A stretch of 30,565 nt of DNA from a virus, in the IMG/VR virus record IMGVR_UViG_3300030430_000310, positions 1-30,565 of that record. One strand, 5' to 3'. The notes below the pieces were generated by a model, which did not search any database, had not been told where the DNA came from, and saw nothing but the letters and a program-made list of their open reading frames with translations. Shown one piece after another: positions 1-6,192 of this stretch. The number at the start of each line of letters is the position of its first letter. Position 1 is the first letter of the stretch. Position numbers and translations under genes: made by a program.

Positions 1-1
1 C

Positions 2-652
2 CGTGGACCTCAAGGTATATTGGGTCAAGCGGCTAGTCTTCTAACTGGTGGTTTAGATCCGACACAGGCGACAGCACGAGCGGCGGCAGGTATACAGAGC
101 CTGAGAGATCGCTTTGCTCCAGACACGCCCATGCCCGGAGTTATGCCTACGTCTGCACCAGATCGCCCTGCAAGAAATCCAGATCCGTTAGCAGGGTTTG
201 AACAAAGAATTGACAGAGTTCCTACAGGTCGTCCAGCACCAAGACCAGATGCCAGAATGGAAAAATACGCAGCACCAAGACCAGATGCCAGAATTGAGAG
301 AAAGGACCCAATCTTAGATGTGTTTGAACGAGGAGTTGGTCCGTATCTTGATCAGAGTACAGCAACACCACAAAATCCTGTGCCTCGGATTAGCCGAGTT
401 GGTTTTGGCAGGCCATCAAGAGGCGGCTCTATAGATGCAGACAGAAGGTTTGCAAGCACAGTAGACACGACTAACTTGTACGATCAAGGTGGGGGTATGT
501 ACAGAACTAGACCTAAACAATCTGCATATGAAAAAGTGTTAGAAATGATGGGCATAAGGCAAGGACGCAGAGGTCCGGCGGCTCAGATATTTGTTCCTAA
601 AGACGAAAGAAGCATATTTGACAGCATAAATTTTGGAGGGATGTTTAAGTAG
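2..652 (+). CDS. C-terminal part of a Pro/Arg-rich protein, probably virion-associated (5' end outside window)
   Basis: The frame is open from base 2, so the gene very likely begins upstream. The TTG at 20 has no convincing ribosome site and is not taken as the start. The visible part is about 216 residues, rich in Pro, Arg, Ala and Gly and probably mostly disordered. It holds an in-frame duplication encoding APRPDAR twice, a GGSID motif also seen near the end of the giant protein at the right edge, and a C-terminus ending in FGGMFK. No catalytic motif or membrane segment is visible. The stop codon overlaps the next start by one base (TAGTG), so it is cotranscribed with the head genes. A virion-associated role is inferred from position and composition only. 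It could be the tail of a portal-region protein or of an internal virion protein. Confidence 0.6.
   Translation, partial: RGPQGILGQAASLLTGGLDPTQATARAAAGIQSLRDRFAPDTPMPGVMPTSAPDRPARNPDPLAGFEQRIDRVPTGRPAPRPDARMEKYAAPRPDARIERKDPILDVFERGVGPYLDQSTATPQNPVPRISRVGFGRPSRGGSIDADRRFASTVDTTNLYDQGGGMYRTRPKQSAYEKVLEMMGIRQGRRGPAAQIFVPKDERSIFDSINFGGMFK
234..294 (+). repeat. 25-bp direct repeat, two copies
   Basis: Bases 234-258 and 270-294 are identical over 25 bases and lie 36 bases apart, so the duplication stays in frame. It encodes APRPDAR followed by M or I, within a Pro/Arg-rich stretch. It looks like a recent internal duplication in a low-complexity region. Confidence 0.85.
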
Positions 653-861
653 TGGACGTAGTAGATTTTGTGAAAAAGTATCGGAAGCTCTTGAATACTA
701 GAATAGAAGAGCTTAGTGTATCGGTGACTAGCGGCAGTGCCCGTAGTTACGAAGATTATAAAGCAAGAGTTGGCGAAATACAGGGTGTTGCCTTTGCTCT
801 TGATGAACTTAGATCCCTGCTAAAAAAGGCTAACTATGACGAAGACTTTGATAGTACCTGA
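652..861 (+). CDS. Small helical conserved hypothetical protein
   Basis: A 69-residue protein starting at GTG 652, which overlaps the previous TAG by one base. A GGAGGG lies about 12 bases upstream, and translational coupling is likely. The sequence is charged and looks alpha-helical (FVKKYRKLLNTRIEEL, then GEIQGVAFALDELRSLLKK), with an acidic end, YDEDFD. Small helical proteins of this type occur, from memory, among head genes of marine podovirus-like phages next to the scaffold; no biochemical role is known to me. The 3' end overlaps the GroES-like gene by 26 bases. A helper role in capsid or portal assembly is inference from position. Confidence 0.75.
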   Translation: MDVVDFVKKYRKLLNTRIEELSVSVTSGSARSYEDYKARVGEIQGVAFALDELRSLLKKANYDEDFDST

Positions 862-1270
862 CTACATCCTTGAGCAGCAACGTGCAAAAAAACAAGCCGA
901 AGAAGCTGCAAAATCTAAATCAATAAAAGAACGAGTGCCACAGCCAACAGGCTGGCGCATTCTTGTTATGCCGTATATAGGCAAAGAAAAGACCGATGGT
1001 GGTGTCTATATTCCAGATGCCGCTCGTGAAAAGGAAGCTCGTGCGACAACTGTAGCTTATGTCGTAAAGGTAGGTCCTTTAGCATATCAGGATCCCAACA
1101 AGTTCGGTGACGATTGTGAGCCGTGGTGCAAAGAGGGTGATTGGGTGTGTATTGGTCGTTATGCTGGATCTCGTTTCAATATTGAGGGTGGCGAGGTTCG
1201 TATTATCAACGATGACGAAGTCATTGCAACCATCATCGATCCCGATGATATAAAGACATACGGAGTTTAG
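836..1270 (+). CDS. groES: GroES-like co-chaperonin (Cpn10 family)
   Basis: A 144-residue protein. Residues 36-137 follow the Cpn10 pattern: PTGWRILVMPY (first strand), EKTDGGVYIPDAAREK (the mobile-loop region that docks on GroEL), AYVVKVGP, EGDWVCIGRYAG and INDDEVIATI. In E. coli GroES the GroEL-contacting loop carries Ile-Val-Leu; here the corresponding residues look like Val-Tyr-Ile. Residues 1-35 form a charged N-terminal extension absent from bacterial GroES, and an insertion with two cysteines (C94, C98) sits around residues 84-100. Phage GroES homologues such as T4 gp31 work with host GroEL to fold the major capsid protein, which fits this position just before scaffold and capsid genes. 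The ATG at 836 overlaps the previous gene, with AAAAAGG as a plausible ribosome site. Family assignment is strong; the capsid-folding role is inferred. Confidence 0.88.
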   Translation: MTKTLIVPDYILEQQRAKKQAEEAAKSKSIKERVPQPTGWRILVMPYIGKEKTDGGVYIPDAAREKEARATTVAYVVKVGPLAYQDPNKFGDDCEPWCKEGDWVCIGRYAGSRFNIEGGEVRIINDDEVIATIIDPDDIKTYGV

Positions 1271-1271
1271 T

Positions 1272-2183
1272 ATGCCTGATGTAGCAGAGAAGCAACAAGA
1301 ACTAGAATTGGAAGAAGTAGAAGTGGTCGAGGCGGAAGCTGAATCCGAAGCAGATCAGCAAAAGGCAGAAGCCGAGTCACAAGAAGAGACAGAAGCCGAA
1401 GAGCCTAAGAATGATAACGAAGATGAACTAGCACAGTATTCAGAGTCTGTTCAGCGTCGCATTCGTACTTTAACAGGCAAGTACCGCGAAGAAGAGCGAC
1501 AACGTCAGGCGGCGATTGAATATGCCGAGGCGGTAAAAAAGCAAAACGAAGAGCTAAAGTCTAAGTTAGATAATCTTGATAAGTCATATCAAGGTGAGTT
1601 TGGTAGTCGCGTCGAGTCTCAGATTGAATCTGCAAAGCAGGCTTATCAAAAGGCATATGACGATGGCGATGCTGAAGCCATGTTTGAGGCGCAGAAGAAT
1701 TTAAGTAAGCTGGCTTTAGATCAAGCACGGTTAGAAGAGTCTAAATCTAAGCGCGAAGCAGCGACAGAAGCCGTTGCAGCACAACCACAACAACCACAAC
1801 AACCACAACAACCACAACAAAAGCCAGCACCAGATCCCAAGGCAGAGCTTTGGGCAACTAAAAATGAATGGTTTGGTACAGATCAAACCATGACTTATGC
1901 TGCTTTTGGCGTACATAGGCAATTAATTGAGGATGAAGGATTTGACCCATCGTCCGATGAGTACTATAATGAGCTTGATCGTAGAATACGAACCGAATTT
2001 CCGCACAAGTTTAAGGAAAAGGTTCGTGATGCGGGACCCAGAGTCGCTTCTGCTGAGTCCACGGCTTCTAAGTCGTCATCACCAAAGAAGCGCAGAACAG
2101 TCAAACTTACGCCTTCGCAAATCGCTATTGCGAAACGGTTGAATGTTCCGCTTGAAGAATATGCGAAATATGTTAAGGATTAG
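1272..2183 (+). CDS. Capsid scaffolding protein
   Basis: A 303-residue, very acidic protein with the layout of a phage scaffold. Residues 8-55 are Glu-rich, 56-170 are a long charged helical or coiled-coil region, 171-183 are a QPQ repeat, and 190-250 are a conserved-looking block (ELWATKNEWFG, MTYAAFGVH, DEYYNELDRRIRTEFPHKF). The end is basic then helical: KKRRTV near 272-277 and an amphipathic helix near 280-300. Scaffolds typically use a basic C-terminal helix to hold the coat protein during procapsid assembly and leave before or during packaging. It starts two bases after the GroES-like gene, with CGGAG upstream, and lies two genes before the major capsid gene. The assignment rests on composition, domain order and context; no protease active site is visible. 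Confidence 0.8.
   Translation: MPDVAEKQQELELEEVEVVEAEAESEADQQKAEAESQEETEAEEPKNDNEDELAQYSESVQRRIRTLTGKYREEERQRQAAIEYAEAVKKQNEELKSKLDNLDKSYQGEFGSRVESQIESAKQAYQKAYDDGDAEAMFEAQKNLSKLALDQARLEESKSKREAATEAVAAQPQQPQQPQQPQQKPAPDPKAELWATKNEWFGTDQTMTYAAFGVHRQLIEDEGFDPSSDEYYNELDRRIRTEFPHKFKEKVRDAGPRVASAESTASKSSSPKKRRTVKLTPSQIAIAKRLNVPLEEYAKYVKD
1782..1820 (+). repeat. Tandem 9-bp repeat (CAACCACAA) x4 plus CAA
   Basis: Four exact copies of CAACCACAA run from 1782 to 1817 and are followed by CAA. They encode Gln-Pro-Gln four times plus Gln (residues 171-183 of the scaffold), a likely flexible hinge. The repeat unit is a multiple of three, so slippage would change linker length without breaking the frame. 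It also creates an open but meaningless Leu/Trp-rich frame on the opposite strand. Confidence 0.95.
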
Positions 2184-2186
2184 GAT

Positions 2187-2639
2187 ATGACTGATAGAAA
2201 AACTCGTGAATCGACATCACGCGCAAAAACAACACGGCGCAAGCCGTGGACACCACCATCAAAGTTGGCAGCACCTGAAGCTCCAGCAGGCTACTCACAT
2301 CGTTGGATCCGTACCTCAATACGCGGAGAGGATGATCGTACAAACGTAGCGGCAAAGCTTCGGGAAGGTTGGGAGCCAGTACGGGCTGACGAATACCCGG
2401 ATATGGCTGATCAATATCCAACTATTGATGAAGGTAAATATACTGGAGTTATTGGTGTAGGTGGTTTAATGCTTGCACGGATTCCAGAGGAAACGGTAGA
2501 TGAAAGAACTGAATATTATCGGGAGCAGACCCGCAATCAAATGACAGCCGTTGACGATAACCTGATGAGGGAACAACACCCCTCAATGCCTATACATAAT
2601 GATAGGCAAAGTCGTGTATCATTCGGGGGTAAAGATTAA
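2187..2639 (+). CDS. Conserved hypothetical protein between scaffold and capsid genes
   Basis: A 150-residue protein starting three bases after the scaffold stop. The first 30 residues are basic and Thr/Pro-rich. Residues 35-71 form the most distinctive block: GYSHRWIRTSIRGEDD, then NVAAKLREGWEPVRADEYP. A Gly-rich hydrophobic strand (GVIGVGGLMLARIP, 87-100) follows, then a charged helix (VDERTEYYREQTRNQM). Proteins with this RWIR...GWEPV pattern are, from memory, common at this spot in marine phage genomes, but I know of no assigned function. The position suggests a capsid-assembly or minor head role. Its coding frame is shadowed by a long opposite-strand frame at 2173-2421 that I do not consider real. 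Confidence 0.75.
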   Translation: MTDRKTRESTSRAKTTRRKPWTPPSKLAAPEAPAGYSHRWIRTSIRGEDDRTNVAAKLREGWEPVRADEYPDMADQYPTIDEGKYTGVIGVGGLMLARIPEETVDERTEYYREQTRNQMTAVDDNLMREQHPSMPIHNDRQSRVSFGGKD

Positions 2640-2666
2640 TCCCCTTAACTTGATAAGGAGTAAGCA

Positions 2667-3284
2667 ATGGCAAACGTAAATGTTGCCTTCGGCCTCAAGC
2701 CGATCAATACCGCAGGTAGCACTCCGTCTACCCAAGGTACAAATGCATACTTCATCGGCAGCAGCGCAAATGCGATCTATCAGGGATCAATGGTAAAGGC
2801 GGATAATGGTGGTAGCATCGTTATCAGTTCTGCTACCGGAGATACCGAAGCTCCCGTTGGTGTTTTTGCTGGCTGTGAATATGTAGATGCCACTACCGGA
2901 AAGAAGAAGTTTTCTAACTTCTGGCCCGGTTCGGGTAGCGCTAATACAAATTTTGACATCATTGGATTTGTCCATGACAACCCAATGCAGCGGTTCATTA
3001 TTTGTAGTGACGCTACGTTAACTGATGAAGCAACTGCTCGGGCTGCTATTTTTGAGAACTCTCAGTTAAATAGTGGTGCAGGCGGTAGCACAACCACAGG
3101 TATTTCTAGCGCACAGCTTGATGTTGCGACTCTAGATTCATCTAATGCCTCTCTTCCTTTGAAGATCGTGGGCATTTTGGATGATGTGGAGAACGCAGAT
3201 TTTACTGCTGCTGGTATTCCCGTGATTGTGATGCTTAACAACCACGCACTGCTTCAGGCTGATTCTGAAGCTGCGATATCGTAA
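2667..3284 (+). CDS. Capsid-associated structural protein (decoration-like candidate)
   Basis: A 205-residue protein with a strong ribosome site (ATAAGGAG before the ATG). It is rich in Gly, Ser, Ala and Asn with predicted beta-strand content, no signal peptide and no membrane segment. It opens MANVNVAFGLKPINTAGS and contains VKADNGGSIVISSATGD, PVGVFAGCEYVDATTGKKKF, a stretch ending IIGFVHDNPMQRFI, and a C-terminal LKIVGILDDVENADFTAAG block. Similar proteins sit directly before the major capsid gene in many uncultured marine phages (recollection, not a search). A role as a capsid decoration or accessory capsid protein is the best inference; a second coat component is an alternative. Confidence 0.7.
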   Translation: MANVNVAFGLKPINTAGSTPSTQGTNAYFIGSSANAIYQGSMVKADNGGSIVISSATGDTEAPVGVFAGCEYVDATTGKKKFSNFWPGSGSANTNFDIIGFVHDNPMQRFIICSDATLTDEATARAAIFENSQLNSGAGGSTTTGISSAQLDVATLDSSNASLPLKIVGILDDVENADFTAAGIPVIVMLNNHALLQADSEAAIS

Positions 3285-3297
3285 GGGAGTGTAGATA

Positions 3298-4212
3298 ATG
3301 GCTATTTCTAGAGCACAACTCGCCAAAGAATTAGAGCCGGGTCTAAACGCTCTCTTTGGTATGGAATATGGACGTTACGAAGGTCAGCATGCTGAGATCT
3401 TTGACACCGAAACATCGGATCGGGCGTTTGAAGAAGAAGTGATGCTGTCAGGCTTCGGTGCTGCTCCAGTAAAAGGTGAAGGTTCTGGCGTATCTTTCGA
3501 CGACGCGCAAGAAGCATACACTGCTCGTTACAACCACGAGACAGTGGCTATGGCCTTCTCAATCACTGAGGAAGCTGTCGAAGACAATCTTTATGATCGT
3601 CTAGCATCTCGCTATACTCGTGCACTCGCACGTTCTATGGCACACACAAAGCAGGTTAAAGCTGCATCAATCCTGAACAACGCATTCTCTGCTGGCGCAT
3701 TTGCTGGTGGTGACGGTGTTGCTCTTTGTGATGCGTCACACCCGCTGACATCTGGTGGCACATTCAACAATGAGCCAGCGACTGCCGCTGACCTTAACGA
3801 AACTTCTTTGGAAGATGCGTTGATCAGCATTGCTGGATTCGTTGATGAGCGTGGCCTAATCATCGCTCTGAAAGGAATGAAGCTTATCATTCCACGTCAG
3901 TTGCAGTTCGTTGCAGAGCGTCTGCTCGTGTCAAACCTACGGGTTGGTACAGCCGACAACGATGTGAACGCAATTAAGTCAATGGGCATGTTGCCTGAAG
4001 GCTATGTGGTCAATGACTACTTGGTTGACACTGATGCGTTCTTCATCAAAACCGATGCACCAAACGGACTCAAGCACTTTGAACGTGCTGCTCTTGCAAC
4101 CAACATGGACCCAGATTTCGACACTGGTAACATGCGGTTCAAGGCTCGTGAGCGTTATAGCTTCGGCTTCTCAGACCCACGTTGCATCTTCGGATCACCC
4201 GGAGCCGCATAA
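3298..4212 (+). CDS. Major capsid protein (HK97-fold candidate)
   Basis: A 304-residue protein with AAGGGAG ahead of the ATG. It begins with an alpha-helical segment (LAKELEPGLNALFGMEYG), followed by an E-loop-like acidic stretch (residues 30-75), a helix rich in charged residues (SRYTRALARSMAHTKQVKAASILNNAF) and a C-terminal beta/alpha part including LKGMKLIIPRQLQFVAERLL, YVVNDYLVDTDAFFIKTDAPNG and FKARERYSFGFSDPR. Length, helix/strand order and its place right after scaffold genes and before a strong terminator fit a podovirus major capsid protein without a large N-terminal delta domain. I do not see a prohead protease gene nearby. The HK97 fold is inferred; the capsid role is well supported by context. 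No frameshift is visible. Confidence 0.85.
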   Translation: MAISRAQLAKELEPGLNALFGMEYGRYEGQHAEIFDTETSDRAFEEEVMLSGFGAAPVKGEGSGVSFDDAQEAYTARYNHETVAMAFSITEEAVEDNLYDRLASRYTRALARSMAHTKQVKAASILNNAFSAGAFAGGDGVALCDASHPLTSGGTFNNEPATAADLNETSLEDALISIAGFVDERGLIIALKGMKLIIPRQLQFVAERLLVSNLRVGTADNDVNAIKSMGMLPEGYVVNDYLVDTDAFFIKTDAPNGLKHFERAALATNMDPDFDTGNMRFKARERYSFGFSDPRCIFGSPGAA

Positions 4213-4233
4213 GTTTGGGCACAATAAATTAAG

Positions 4234-4260
4234 GGGCGACTTCTCAGTCGCCCTTTTTTT
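4234..4260 (+). terminator. Rho-independent terminator after the major capsid gene
   Basis: Eight perfect base pairs (GGGCGACT at 4234-4241 with AGTCGCCC at 4246-4253), a four-base loop TCTC and seven T residues (4254-4260). This is the clearest transcription signal in the window. It would end or attenuate the head-gene transcript 22 bases after the capsid stop codon. Confidence 0.93.
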
Positions 4261-4269
4261 ATGTATAAT
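4241..4269 (+). promoter_or_regulatory. Candidate sigma70-type promoter overlapping the terminator
   Basis: A perfect -10 box, TATAAT (4264-4269), lies 17 bases downstream of TTCTCA (4241-4246), which matches the -35 consensus TTGACA at four of six positions with optimal spacing. The -35 candidate falls in the terminator loop and 3' arm. Start of transcription would be near 4276, about 50 bases before the next gene. This is the only larger non-coding gap in the window, which makes a promoter here reasonable. TATAAT also occurs by chance in AT-rich DNA, so this is a moderate call. Confidence 0.45.
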
Positions 4270-4282
4270 ACAGCATTCCTGA

Positions 4283-4301
4283 CAGTCGCATGGGGCGGCT
4301 G
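4283..4301 (+). other. Stem-loop in the predicted 5' leader
   Basis: CAGTCGC (4283-4289) can pair with GCGGCTG (4295-4301), giving seven pairs including one G-U, around a five-base loop. If transcription starts near 4276 the hairpin would sit almost at the 5' end of the new mRNA, 14 bases before the AGGAG ribosome site. Such 5' hairpins stabilise some phage late messages (for example the T7 gene 10 leader), but function here is inference. Confidence 0.4.
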
Positions 4302-4326
4302 ACACTAGCCAAGACAGGAGATCTAA

Positions 4327-4815
4327 ATGGCTAATACTACTTTCAGCGGTCCCGTCCGTTCCGAAAACGGTTTTAAAAATATTATCAAGAACAGCACCAC
4401 AGGTGCTTTGACTAACGAGATGACTCTGTCAACCTACACAGCAACAATTGATATTGCTGCTTCAGGTACGGCTCATAAAGAGGCATCTATTGGTATACCT
4501 TCAAACTTTATACCTATGGGCGTAGCGGTTACGGTTGTAACGGCTGCTGCTAATAACGTAAATCTTGTTGACATTGGTACAGACGCAGACCCAGATGGCT
4601 TTGTTGACGGACTTCCTACAATGGCGATCAACTCAGCAGGTTTTAAAGGTTTCTTTGGTTGCAATGGTGTGCTGGGTATGTCTGGATTTGCTGCTGGTCA
4701 AGTAGCTACGGAAACCGCTGATGAGGTTGAAGTAACTATTTCAGGTGCCGCAGGCGCTGGTGGTCAGTTGTCATTGAAGTTCTTTGGTATTTCATCTGAT
4801 TCACCAACAGCATAA
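4327..4815 (+). CDS. Capsid-associated protein, head decoration or fibre candidate
   Basis: A 162-residue protein with AGGAG six bases before its ATG. It opens with MANTTFSGPVRSENGFKNI, an N-terminus that I recall as common in the gene directly after the major capsid gene of marine phages. The rest is small-residue-rich and beta-like (TATIDIAASGTAHKEASIGIP, with a Gly-rich end near GAAGAGGQLSLKFFGISSD). There is no membrane segment or enzyme motif. Being first after the terminator and promoter, it may be highly expressed, which fits a decoration protein present in many copies. Exact role unknown; the structural assignment is inferred from position and composition. Confidence 0.68.
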   Translation: MANTTFSGPVRSENGFKNIIKNSTTGALTNEMTLSTYTATIDIAASGTAHKEASIGIPSNFIPMGVAVTVVTAAANNVNLVDIGTDADPDGFVDGLPTMAINSAGFKGFFGCNGVLGMSGFAAGQVATETADEVEVTISGAAGAGGQLSLKFFGISSDSPTA

Positions 4816-4827
4816 TAGGAGTCTGAC

Positions 4828-5100
4828 ATGGCTGCTTCTATTACGGCAAAAACAGTTACAGCTACTGGCACATTGCTGGGTGGCAGAACTCGTCTGAAAG
4901 CTTTCTATGTAAAGACGGCTGGAAGTGGGTCACCTGCGGTGGTGTTTAAAAACGGCAGTGGTGGGGCTACTCAGTTGTCGATGGTGTTTCACACATCTGA
5001 TGATAATCAAATCACCATTCCTGACCACGGCATGATCTTTGATGATGAGTGTCATGTGACGCTTACGAATATTGATTCGCTCACAGGGTTCTTTGGCTAA
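4828..5100 (+). CDS. Small beta-rich structural protein
   Basis: A 90-residue protein, ATG preceded by AGGAG. It reads as a compact beta-sandwich: ITAKTVTATGTLLGGRTRLKAF, a VVFKNGSGGATQLS strand pair, then IPDHGMIFDDECHVTLTNID. The last part resembles a short module (strand, Gly, strand, CHVTLTN) that I associate with small virion proteins of marine phages. It sits 12 bases behind the preceding gene and overlaps the next one by one base (TAATG). It is probably a minor capsid or head accessory component; a free fibre module is an alternative. Confidence 0.65.
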   Translation: MAASITAKTVTATGTLLGGRTRLKAFYVKTAGSGSPAVVFKNGSGGATQLSMVFHTSDDNQITIPDHGMIFDDECHVTLTNIDSLTGFFG

Positions 5101-5384
5101 TGGCTAGAAAGCCATCTAAGATGCCAAAGCGCAACAAAAAGAATTTCCGCCCCACAAAGTCTGGGGCGGGAATGACTGAGGCTGGAGTACGGGCATATAG
5201 ACGTGCAAACCCCGGGTCTAAGTTAAAGACGGCTGTTACAGGTAAAGTAAAACCCGGTAGCAAGGATGCAAAAAGACGTAAGTCGTTTTGTGCCAGAAGT
5301 GCTGGGCAGATGAAAAAATTTCCAAAAGCTGCAAAAAATCCCAATAGCAGACTTAGACAAGCAAGACGGAGATGGAAATGTTAA
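5100..5384 (+). CDS. Small basic protein with KSFCARS motif (DUF6321-like)
   Basis: A 94-residue, strongly basic protein. Residues 24-70 carry GMTEAGVRAYRRANPGSKLKT, then TGKVKPGSKDAKRRKSFCARS, a signature I recall from small basic proteins of cyanophages and other marine viruses grouped as DUF6321 (from memory, unverified). Cys64 and a terminal Cys94 are the only cysteines. It is coupled to the previous gene through TAATG. The charge suggests binding to DNA, RNA or the inner capsid surface, but the function is unknown. It heads a cluster of about nine tiny genes of similar character. Confidence 0.75.
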   Translation: MARKPSKMPKRNKKNFRPTKSGAGMTEAGVRAYRRANPGSKLKTAVTGKVKPGSKDAKRRKSFCARSAGQMKKFPKAAKNPNSRLRQARRRWKC

Positions 5385-5611
5385 ACATCAACAGTCTTAT
5401 TGGTGGCGCAGCATTAGCTTTCTTGGGCTGGATAGCTTTGACTGTTGTCGAACTAAAAACAGAAACCGCAGTTATTGCGGTCAAGGTAGAAGAAAACCAC
5501 AAGATATTATCTGTGTTGTGGGGAGATTTTATGGAGAAAAAGAATGGCAATCTCGCGTGGGTCACTCGCAAACCAAATATCAAAGCCACCACAGAAACGC
5601 AAGTTCGCTAG
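5378..5611 (+). CDS. Small single-span membrane protein (holin-like candidate)
   Basis: A 77-residue protein taken from ATG 5378, which has GGAG (5368-5371) six bases upstream; ATG 5372 is possible but too close to that site. Residues 5-25 (NSLIGGAALAFLGWIALTVV) form one transmembrane helix, followed by an amphipathic charged segment (ELKTETAVIAVKVEENHKIL) and a basic tail. Size and one-helix layout resemble BhlA/UviB-type holin-like proteins, but no endolysin is recognised nearby, so a lysis role is only a possibility. It overlaps the end of the previous gene by seven bases and the next small gene by 68 bases. Confidence 0.7.
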   Translation: MLNINSLIGGAALAFLGWIALTVVELKTETAVIAVKVEENHKILSVLWGDFMEKKNGNLAWVTRKPNIKATTETQVR

Positions 5612-5705
5612 AAAAAGACCAACAAAAAATCCCAAGATTGCTAGAGGATGTGGTGTTGTTCTAAGTAACAAAAGAAAAGTAACTAAACGTGCGAGAAGGA
5701 AGTAG
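5544..5705 (+). CDS. Tiny basic protein (53 aa) with RGCGVV motif
   Basis: Starts at ATG 5544 with GGAG seven bases upstream and ends at TAG 5703-5705, in a different frame from the membrane protein it overlaps. It reads MAISRGSLANQISKPPQKRK, then a Lys/Arg-rich core and KIARGCGVVLSNKRKVT. The MAISRGSL...ISKPP...RGCG pattern is, from memory, a recurring tiny protein in marine podovirus-like phages, usually in just this setting. The good ribosome site, the recognisable pattern and the tight packing before the next ATG at 5710 support a real gene. Function unknown; nucleic-acid binding is suggested only by charge. Confidence 0.7.
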   Translation: MAISRGSLANQISKPPQKRKFARKRPTKNPKIARGCGVVLSNKRKVTKRARRK

Positions 5706-5709
5706 CACT

Positions 5710-5994
5710 ATGGCAAAAGATCCAAAGGTCGGCACGGGTAAAAAGCCAAAGGGGTCAGGACGTAGACTTTATACTGATGAAAATCCTAAAGACACAGTTA
5801 GTATAAAATTTGCTACACCCGCAGACGCTAAAGCCACCGTTGCCAAGGTTAAAAAAATTAAAAAGCCTTATGCTAGAAAGATACAGATTTTAACTGTGGG
5901 GGAACAAAGAGCAAAAGTTATGGGTAAAACAGAAGTAGCTAAAATTTTTCGTCAAGGTAAAGAAAGCATAAGGAGAGCTAAAAAGGATGCCTAA
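5710..5994 (+). CDS. Basic conserved hypothetical protein (94 aa)
   Basis: The start is taken at ATG 5710, preceded by AAGGA and four bases after the previous stop, rather than the in-frame GTG at 5689, which lies inside the upstream gene. The protein opens MAKDPKVGTGKKPKGSGRRL and continues with YTDENPKDTVSIKFATPADA, a KVKKIKKPYARKIQILTVGE segment and a helical end (TEVAKIFRQGKESIRRAKKD). It is soluble and highly basic, with a small alpha/beta core. I recognise it as a conserved marine phage hypothetical of unknown function. It belongs to the tiny-basic-protein cluster and overlaps the next start by eight bases. Confidence 0.75.
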   Translation: MAKDPKVGTGKKPKGSGRRLYTDENPKDTVSIKFATPADAKATVAKVKKIKKPYARKIQILTVGEQRAKVMGKTEVAKIFRQGKESIRRAKKDA

Positions 5995-6166
5995 AGATGC
6001 ATGTTATCACAAAGTTAAACGACGCTATAAGGTCTTCCCGTCGGCGTACGCAAGCGGTGCCATCGCAAAGTGCAGGAAGGTCGGTGCCGCTAACTACGGT
6101 ACAGGTGGAAAAAAGAAGAAAGCCAAAGGCGGAACATACAAATACAAAACAACAACGATATATTGA
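5987..6166 (+). CDS. Small Cys-containing basic protein (KDACYHKVK type)
   Basis: ATG 5987 overlaps the end of the previous gene and has AAGGAG 11 bases upstream. The 59 residues begin MPKDACYHKVKRRYKVFPSA and continue YASGAIAKCRKVGAANYG, then a Lys/Gly-rich tail. The ACYHKVK...RYKVFPSAYASGA...KCRKVGA pattern is a widespread small protein in cyanophages and other marine phages (recollection). Cys6, His8 and Cys29 might bind metal or form a disulphide; this is not established. A longer open frame at 5997-6197 in another phase covers the same DNA but has no such signature and no ribosome site, so it is treated as a shadow. Confidence 0.78.
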   Translation: MPKDACYHKVKRRYKVFPSAYASGAIAKCRKVGAANYGTGGKKKKAKGGTYKYKTTTIY

Positions 6167-6168
6167 CA

Positions 6169-6192
6169 GTGGCTGTATAAGATTAAAGCCAC
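6169..6192 (+). other. Small stem-loop between genes
   Basis: GTGGCT (6169-6174) can pair with AGCCAC (6187-6192) across a 12-base AT-rich loop, three bases after one stop and just before the GGGAGAG ribosome site of the next gene. There is no T-run, so it is not a terminator. It could affect mRNA processing or translation; the evidence is only the pairing. Confidence 0.3.

Noticed and set aside
20-22. TTG at 20 as the true start of the left-edge gene
   Set aside because: The frame is open to base 2 and there is no ribosome site, so the protein most likely begins outside the window.
1731-1922. Minus-strand Leu/Trp-rich open frame
   Set aside because: It is the mirror of the CAACCACAA repeat in the scaffold gene; its apparent membrane character comes only from the reversed repeat.
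4004-4282. + strand open frame running across the end of the capsid gene and the terminator
   Set aside because: It lies in an alternative phase of the capsid gene, lacks a ribosome site and would be translated through the terminator hairpin.
6163-6168. Perfect TTGACA, possible -35 box
   Set aside because: No acceptable -10 box lies 15-19 bases downstream; the sequence there is AAAGCC-like, and part of TTGACA is the stop of a gene.
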